NCBI GenBank assembly: GCA_946615275.1 | Contig: CAMOHV010000040.1 | Span: 1-8,265, forward strand | Length of the DNA: 8,265 bases | Source: an uncultured Verrucomicrobiota bacterium | GTDB lineage: Bacteria; Verrucomicrobiota; Kiritimatiellia; RFP12; UBA1067 | Reading direction: 5' to 3' | Shown here: in pieces, positions 4,654 to 8,265 of the stretch | Layout: the number at the start of each line of letters is the position of its first letter | How positions within the stretch are numbered: position 1 is the first letter of the stretch | Made by a program: the position numbers and the translations under genes | Notes under the pieces: model-generated | Database searches by the model: none | The model's input: the letters and a program-made list of their open reading frames with translations, nothing else | Told to the model about the DNA's origin: nothing

Positions 4654-7002
4654 ATGAAGACCATTATCATCTGCGTGACGGCCCTCGCCACGTGTTCGCT
4701 GGCGGGGGGGACGGTGTTGTTCGATTTCGAGACGGAGCAGGAGCGCAAGGCCGCCCCGCGCTATGACGCGAACGGTGTCCATGTTGGCGTGACGAACGCA
4801 TTCGCCACCTCCGGCGGGCATGCCCTGCGCTTCGCCTGCGAGCCGTGGCGGAAGGGGCGCCCCGAATGGCCATCGTTCACGCTCACGACGAAGATGACCG
4901 ACTGGAGCGGCTACGACCGCCTTGTGGTGGACATCGTGGGCATTGGGGCCGGCGGCGACCTCTTCTCCACGTACATCGCGGGGCCTGAAGGCCGCATCCA
5001 GAACGGCCTGGGCAAGTCGCGCCGCGTGCCGGAGAGCGGCGTGACGCAGTGGGTGGTGGACCTCGACAAGTGGCCGAAGGAGACTTCGCCCACGAACATC
5101 GTGCGCGTCCATTTCTTCACGGAGCGGCCGAGGGGATTCGACATCACCATCGACCGTCTGACGCTTCTCAAGAAGGGCGAGAAGCTGCCTGTGCCGGACA
5201 GCCCAAGCGTCGGGCGCGAGGTGCTTGCGGTGGTGGCTGCGGACCGCGACGCGCTGCGCGCGGAAGTGGCCGAGCTTGAGGCGTGGAAGCGGCACGCGAA
5301 GGACTACATGCGCTTCCGCGACGCCTGCGCGGCGCCTGGCGTCCTGCGCGCGCCCAAGATGCTGCTGGGCGCGGCGACGACGATGGAGAAGGTGATGCCT
5401 CGCGGCGCGTTCACGGCGAGGCCTATGCCCGCGGAGGGTGTCGCGGTGCGCCTCGCGCGCAACGAGTACGAGGGGGTGCAGGTGCTGGTGGCGCCGAGGG
5501 ACTGCGACCTCGAGGACGTGAAGGTGTCGCTCGGCGCGGACGGCCTGAAGGGGCCTGGCGGCGCGGTGTTCCCGGCGTCTGGGGTCGCGTGCGACGTGAC
5601 TGGATACGTGAGGACCACGCGGCGCGCGCCGTACATGGTGGGCTACAACGTCTCCACGAACGGCGGCGCGGGCTACAAGCGCCTTGTGAAGGCTCCGGAC
5701 GTCGGATGGTGGCCGGATCCGATCCTCGGCTTCCTGAAGGGGATCGACGTCAGGGATCTCGACGTGCAGAGCTTCTGGGTGCGCGTGCACTGCCCGGAGG
5801 GCCAGAAGGCCGGCGTGTACAAAGGGGCGCTCGTCGTCTCGGCGCGCGGCGTGGATCCAGTCCGCATCCCGTTCTCGGTGCGCGTGAACGACTTCGCTCT
5901 CGGGCGCGTCTCGGAGCTGCCGCTCGCGATCACTTTCTCGCCAGGGCCCAACACGCAGCACGAGGGGGAGAAGAACCTCAAGCTTGCGGCGGCGCTGCGC
6001 GCGGACCCCGAGGCGCCGGTCAACATCTGGAGGAAACGCGAGGCCGCCTGGACGTCCTTCCTCGCCGACTATCTCATCCCGCTCGACAGCCTCTACCACG
6101 GCAACGAAATGTGGCGCTTCGGACCCCTTAAGCAGCTCAAGGCGGAGGGGCGCATCGGCTGGTTCAACCTCGGCTACTGGAGCTATCCCAGCAAGGACGA
6201 GACGATGGAGGCCTGGCGCGCGCGCACGATCCCGCGCCTCAGGAGGTTCTACGACGAGGCGAAGGCGAACGGCATCCTCGACCACGCCTACGTCTATGGC
6301 TGCGACGAGATCGCCAAGGAGTATTTCCCCGCGATCCGCAAGGCCGTGGGCGAGCTGAAGGCCGCGCTTCCGGGCGTGCCGGTCTCGACCACCGCCTACG
6401 ACCACGAGTTCGGCGTGGGCACGCCGCTCGACGTTATGGACTGGTTCACGCCGCTCACGCCGAAGTTCGACCCGGAGAAGGCAGCGGCCTCGCGCAAGGC
6501 CGGGCATCAGGTGTGGTGGTACATCTGCTGCGGCCCGCGCGCGCCGTACGCCAACATGTTCATCGAGTGCCCAGCGATCGAGGCGCGCATCCTAATGGGC
6601 GCGCAGACGACGAGGATGCGCCCCGACGGGTTCCTCTACTACCAGATCTCGATATGGAACTCCAGGAAGTGCATCACCACCGGCCCGTTCACGGACTGGG
6701 ACCCGCGCAGCTGGACCACCTACCACGGCGACGGCTCGTGGACGTGCGTCGGCCCCGGCGGCAGCCCGGTGCCCACCGTGCGCCTCGAGAACTTCCGCGA
6801 CGGCCTCGAGGACTTCGCGTACGCGAAGATCCTCGAGAGGAAGTTGAAGGAGAAGGCGGGCGACGAGGCATGGTGCCGCCGCGCCCGGGAGCTTCTCGCC
6901 GTGCCGCGCAGCGTGGTGGATTCGATGACTGACTACACCGACGACCCGCGGGCGGTATATTCTTGGCGCGACGCCATGGCCGACATGATCGAGGGCCGGT
7001 GA
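4654..7002 (+). CDS. Secreted GH123/DUF4091-type glycoside hydrolase
   Basis: The 782-aa product has a signal peptide (hydrophobic 4-17; cleavage near SLAGG, or less likely lipidation at C14). Residues about 20-172 (VLFDFETEQE to IDRLTLL) look like a CBM-type beta sandwich. A short charged helical linker follows at 185-225. Residues 240-415 form the beta-rich GH123 N-terminal-like region (MPAEGVAVRLARNEYEGVQVLVAP is typical). The catalytic barrel at 420-735 contains HAYVYGCDE (544-552), WWYICCGPRAPYANMF (621-636), DGFLYYQISIW (658-668) and PTVRLENFRDGLEDF (707-721), all strong DUF4091 signatures. In characterised GH123 enzymes an adjacent Asp-Glu pair drives substrate-assisted hydrolysis of beta-N-acetylgalactosaminides; D551-E552 is the matching pair. 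Activity on GalNAc-containing glycans is therefore plausible, but many DUF4091 proteins are untested. It is first in an operon, 19 nt before the adaptor gene. Confidence 0.9.
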   Translation: MKTIIICVTALATCSLAGGTVLFDFETEQERKAAPRYDANGVHVGVTNAFATSGGHALRFACEPWRKGRPEWPSFTLTTKMTDWSGYDRLVVDIVGIGAGGDLFSTYIAGPEGRIQNGLGKSRRVPESGVTQWVVDLDKWPKETSPTNIVRVHFFTERPRGFDITIDRLTLLKKGEKLPVPDSPSVGREVLAVVAADRDALRAEVAELEAWKRHAKDYMRFRDACAAPGVLRAPKMLLGAATTMEKVMPRGAFTARPMPAEGVAVRLARNEYEGVQVLVAPRDCDLEDVKVSLGADGLKGPGGAVFPASGVACDVTGYVRTTRRAPYMVGYNVSTNGGAGYKRLVKAPDVGWWPDPILGFLKGIDVRDLDVQSFWVRVHCPEGQKAGVYKGALVVSARGVDPVRIPFSVRVNDFALGRVSELPLAITFSPGPNTQHEGEKNLKLAAALRADPEAPVNIWRKREAAWTSFLADYLIPLDSLYHGNEMWRFGPLKQLKAEGRIGWFNLGYWSYPSKDETMEAWRARTIPRLRRFYDEAKANGILDHAYVYGCDEIAKEYFPAIRKAVGELKAALPGVPVSTTAYDHEFGVGTPLDVMDWFTPLTPKFDPEKAAASRKAGHQVWWYICCGPRAPYANMFIECPAIEARILMGAQTTRMRPDGFLYYQISIWNSRKCITTGPFTDWDPRSWTTYHGDGSWTCVGPGGSPVPTVRLENFRDGLEDFAYAKILERKLKEKAGDEAWCRRARELLAVPRSVVDSMTDYTDDPRAVYSWRDAMADMIEGR

Positions 7003-7008
7003 TCCAGG

Positions 7009-7015
7009 AAAGGAG
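7009..7015 (+). promoter_or_regulatory. Shine-Dalgarno site for the adaptor gene
   Basis: AAAGGAG ends 6 nt before the ATG at 7022. It is a strong site, in contrast to the leaderless start of the first gene of the operon. Confidence 0.8.
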
Positions 7016-7021
7016 CAGACG

Positions 7022-8107
7022 ATGAGAGAACATGGTTTGATGGCTTTGTCGGCGGCGGCCGCGCTTTCGGCCGCGTCGGCGATGGCCGCGACGATCACAC
7101 TGCCGGTGGAGAAGGTGCGGAGCGCTTTCGACCCGATGGAGAAGACGTTTCCCGGAAGGGTGATGGCCGTGCAGAGGGTGGACGTCACGCCCGAGGTCTC
7201 CGGGGAGATCACCGAGGTGTGCTTCGCCAACGGACAGCTCGTGAAGGAGGGCGATCTCCTCTACCGCATCATGCCGATCAAGTACAAGAGCGCCCTCAAG
7301 AACGCCCAGGCCAAGGTCGAGGAGTGCCGCGCGAAGAAGGCGTATGCCGAGGGCAGTGCCGCGCGCTACGAGAAGCTGGCGCCCGGAAAGGCGGTGTCGC
7401 AGGACGCCCTTGAGAGCGCTCGTTCGGGGAGGGCCGTGGCGTCCGCCGCTCTCGAGGCCGCCGAGGCCGAGCTCGCCGTTGCGCAGTACAACCTCGACCG
7501 CTGCGACATCAAGACTCCGATATCGGGGAAGACGGGGACGTCCAGCCTCACGCGCGGCAATCCCGTCTCGCCGTCGACGCCGCTCGTGACGGTTGTGCAG
7601 CTACAGCCCATCCGCGTGCGGTTCTCCATCTCCAACGCCGACTTCCTGACGCTATTCGGCGGCAAGTCGCGCGCGCTCAAGGAGCAGGGCGAGGTGTCAG
7701 TGACGCTCGCGAACGGAACGGTGTTCTCCGAGAAGGGCGAGGTGGAGTACACCGAGAACGTGGCGGACGAGGCCACCGACACCATGCGCGTGTACGCCAC
7801 GTTCCCGAACGCAGAGCGCATGCTGAGGCCGGGATCCACCGTGGGGGTGGTGCTCCGCAACAAGTCCGGCGCCGCATGCGCGGCCGTCCCGCCATCGGCG
7901 GTGATGCAGGACGCCCAGGGCGCCTCCGTGTGGGTCGTGGGCGCGGATGGGCGCGCATCGCGGCGGCGCATCGCGGGCGCGCGCATCTCCGGCTTGGACA
8001 TGCTCGTCACATCCGGCCTCAAGGAGGGCGAGATCGTGGTCGCCGACGGCGTCCACAAGGTGGAGGAAGGCGACATCGTCAAACCATCAGCAGAACGAGG
8101 AGAGTGA
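7022..8107 (+). CDS. RND efflux periplasmic adaptor (membrane fusion protein, HlyD/AcrA family)
   Basis: The 361-aa protein bridges an inner-membrane pump and a TolC-type outer-membrane channel. It has a cleavable signal peptide (cut near SAMA-A, residue 22) and no lipobox, so it should be soluble in the periplasm. Order of parts: membrane-proximal strand VMAVQRVDVTPEVSG (47-61); lipoyl half with NGQLVKEGDLLYRI (70-83); alpha-hairpin at about 86-160; second lipoyl half CDIKTPISGKTG (161-172); beta-barrel at about 195-280; membrane-proximal domain to 355 (VPPSAVMQD, LKEGEIVVADG). The hairpin tip carries the TolC-contact RLS motif as R115, L119 and S126 at the same spacing as in AcrA. Length is near the usual 370-400. 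Cotranscription with a glycosidase is unusual; no RND pump gene follows directly. It may serve export of a compound or a pump encoded elsewhere. Confidence 0.93.
   Translation: MREHGLMALSAAAALSAASAMAATITLPVEKVRSAFDPMEKTFPGRVMAVQRVDVTPEVSGEITEVCFANGQLVKEGDLLYRIMPIKYKSALKNAQAKVEECRAKKAYAEGSAARYEKLAPGKAVSQDALESARSGRAVASAALEAAEAELAVAQYNLDRCDIKTPISGKTGTSSLTRGNPVSPSTPLVTVVQLQPIRVRFSISNADFLTLFGGKSRALKEQGEVSVTLANGTVFSEKGEVEYTENVADEATDTMRVYATFPNAERMLRPGSTVGVVLRNKSGAACAAVPPSAVMQDAQGASVWVVGADGRASRRRIAGARISGLDMLVTSGLKEGEIVVADGVHKVEEGDIVKPSAERGE
8097..8102 (+). promoter_or_regulatory. Shine-Dalgarno site for the truncated last gene
   Basis: GAGGAG lies within the last codons of the adaptor gene and ends 6 nt before the ATG at 8109. 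Translation of the two genes is probably coupled. Confidence 0.75.
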
Positions 8108-8108
8108 A

Positions 8109-8265
8109 ATGACGAAAGTCATTGCGACTATGATGATTGCGGCGGCCCTGCCGGTCGTCGCTTCCGCGGAGGTGCACGACGGGCGCTTCTCGTGGGGCGG
8201 GCGCGACGAACATCCCGCAGTCGTGAACCCGGTGGTGCGCGCCGACGACGGGAGCGTCGTCTCCC
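8109..8265 (+). CDS. Secreted protein of unknown function, 3' end cut by the window
   Basis: ATG at 8109 comes one base after the adaptor's stop codon, with GAGGAG 6 nt upstream, so the genes almost certainly share a transcript. The 52 visible residues begin with a signal peptide (hydrophobic 4-18, likely cleavage after VASA at residue 20), and the mature part starts EVHDGRFSWGGRDEHPAVV. I do not recognise the family. It does not look like an RND permease, whose N-terminus would be an uncleaved membrane helix of another pattern. It is a predicted periplasmic or exported protein working beside the glycosidase and the adaptor. Confidence 0.75.
   Translation, partial: MTKVIATMMIAAALPVVASAEVHDGRFSWGGRDEHPAVVNPVVRADDGSVVS

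Noticed and set aside
4624..6507. 627-aa minus-strand frame opposite the glycosidase gene
   Set aside because: The product is Arg/His/Ala-rich with no recognisable motif and starts inside the glycosidase coding region. The plus strand encodes clear DUF4091 motifs throughout.

Overview
The window is a GC-rich bacterial segment with long open frames on both strands. Its content (a REP-associated tyrosine transposase, two secreted proteins built like glycoside hydrolases, a GH123/DUF4091 protein and an efflux adaptor) suggests a carbohydrate-degrading member of the Planctomycetes-Verrucomicrobia-Chlamydiae group. A gut Kiritimatiellota/Verrucomicrobiota-type genome is my best guess. That assignment is an inference from gene style; no phylogenetic marker gene is present.

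Layout. (1) 41-1218: a transposon-like unit. A Y1/HUH transposase of the RAYT type (225-1199) lies between two directly oriented 64-nt copies of a REP-like hairpin (140-203 and 1155-1218). The left copy runs back into a tandem array (41-160) of four 30-bp units, each made of a 16-nt and a 14-nt half-unit. Every half-unit resembles the left arm of the hairpin, so the array looks like an expanded transposon end. (2) 1233-3437: a secreted 734-aa protein with an N-terminal beta-rich part, a predicted TIM-barrel-like part with a NWEP motif and a CxC/CxxC cysteine set, and a beta-rich C-terminus. (3) 3367-4581, minus strand: a DAACS-family symporter, convergent with and overlapping the previous gene by 71 bp. 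(4) 4591-4646: a near-perfect 56-bp palindrome forming a symmetric divergent promoter. (5) 4654 to the window end: an apparent operon of a secreted GH123/DUF4091-type glycosidase, an RND-type periplasmic adaptor, and the first 52 codons of another secreted protein.

The palindrome carries an extended -10 box (TGATATAAT) on each strand and two -35-like hexamers that overlap at its centre. Both divergent genes begin 7-9 nt after their -10 box and lack a Shine-Dalgarno sequence, so both messages are predicted to be leaderless or nearly so. Genes inside the operon and the transposase instead have clear Shine-Dalgarno sites. A shared operator may link uptake of a small substrate (symporter) with glycan hydrolysis at the cell surface (glycosidase) and an export adaptor.

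The most unusual items are the tandem array of hairpin half-sites attached to the RAYT unit, the possible Rossmann/DprA-like C-terminal extension of the transposase, the symmetric leaderless divergent promoter, and the symporter's departures from the canonical sodium and substrate motifs.
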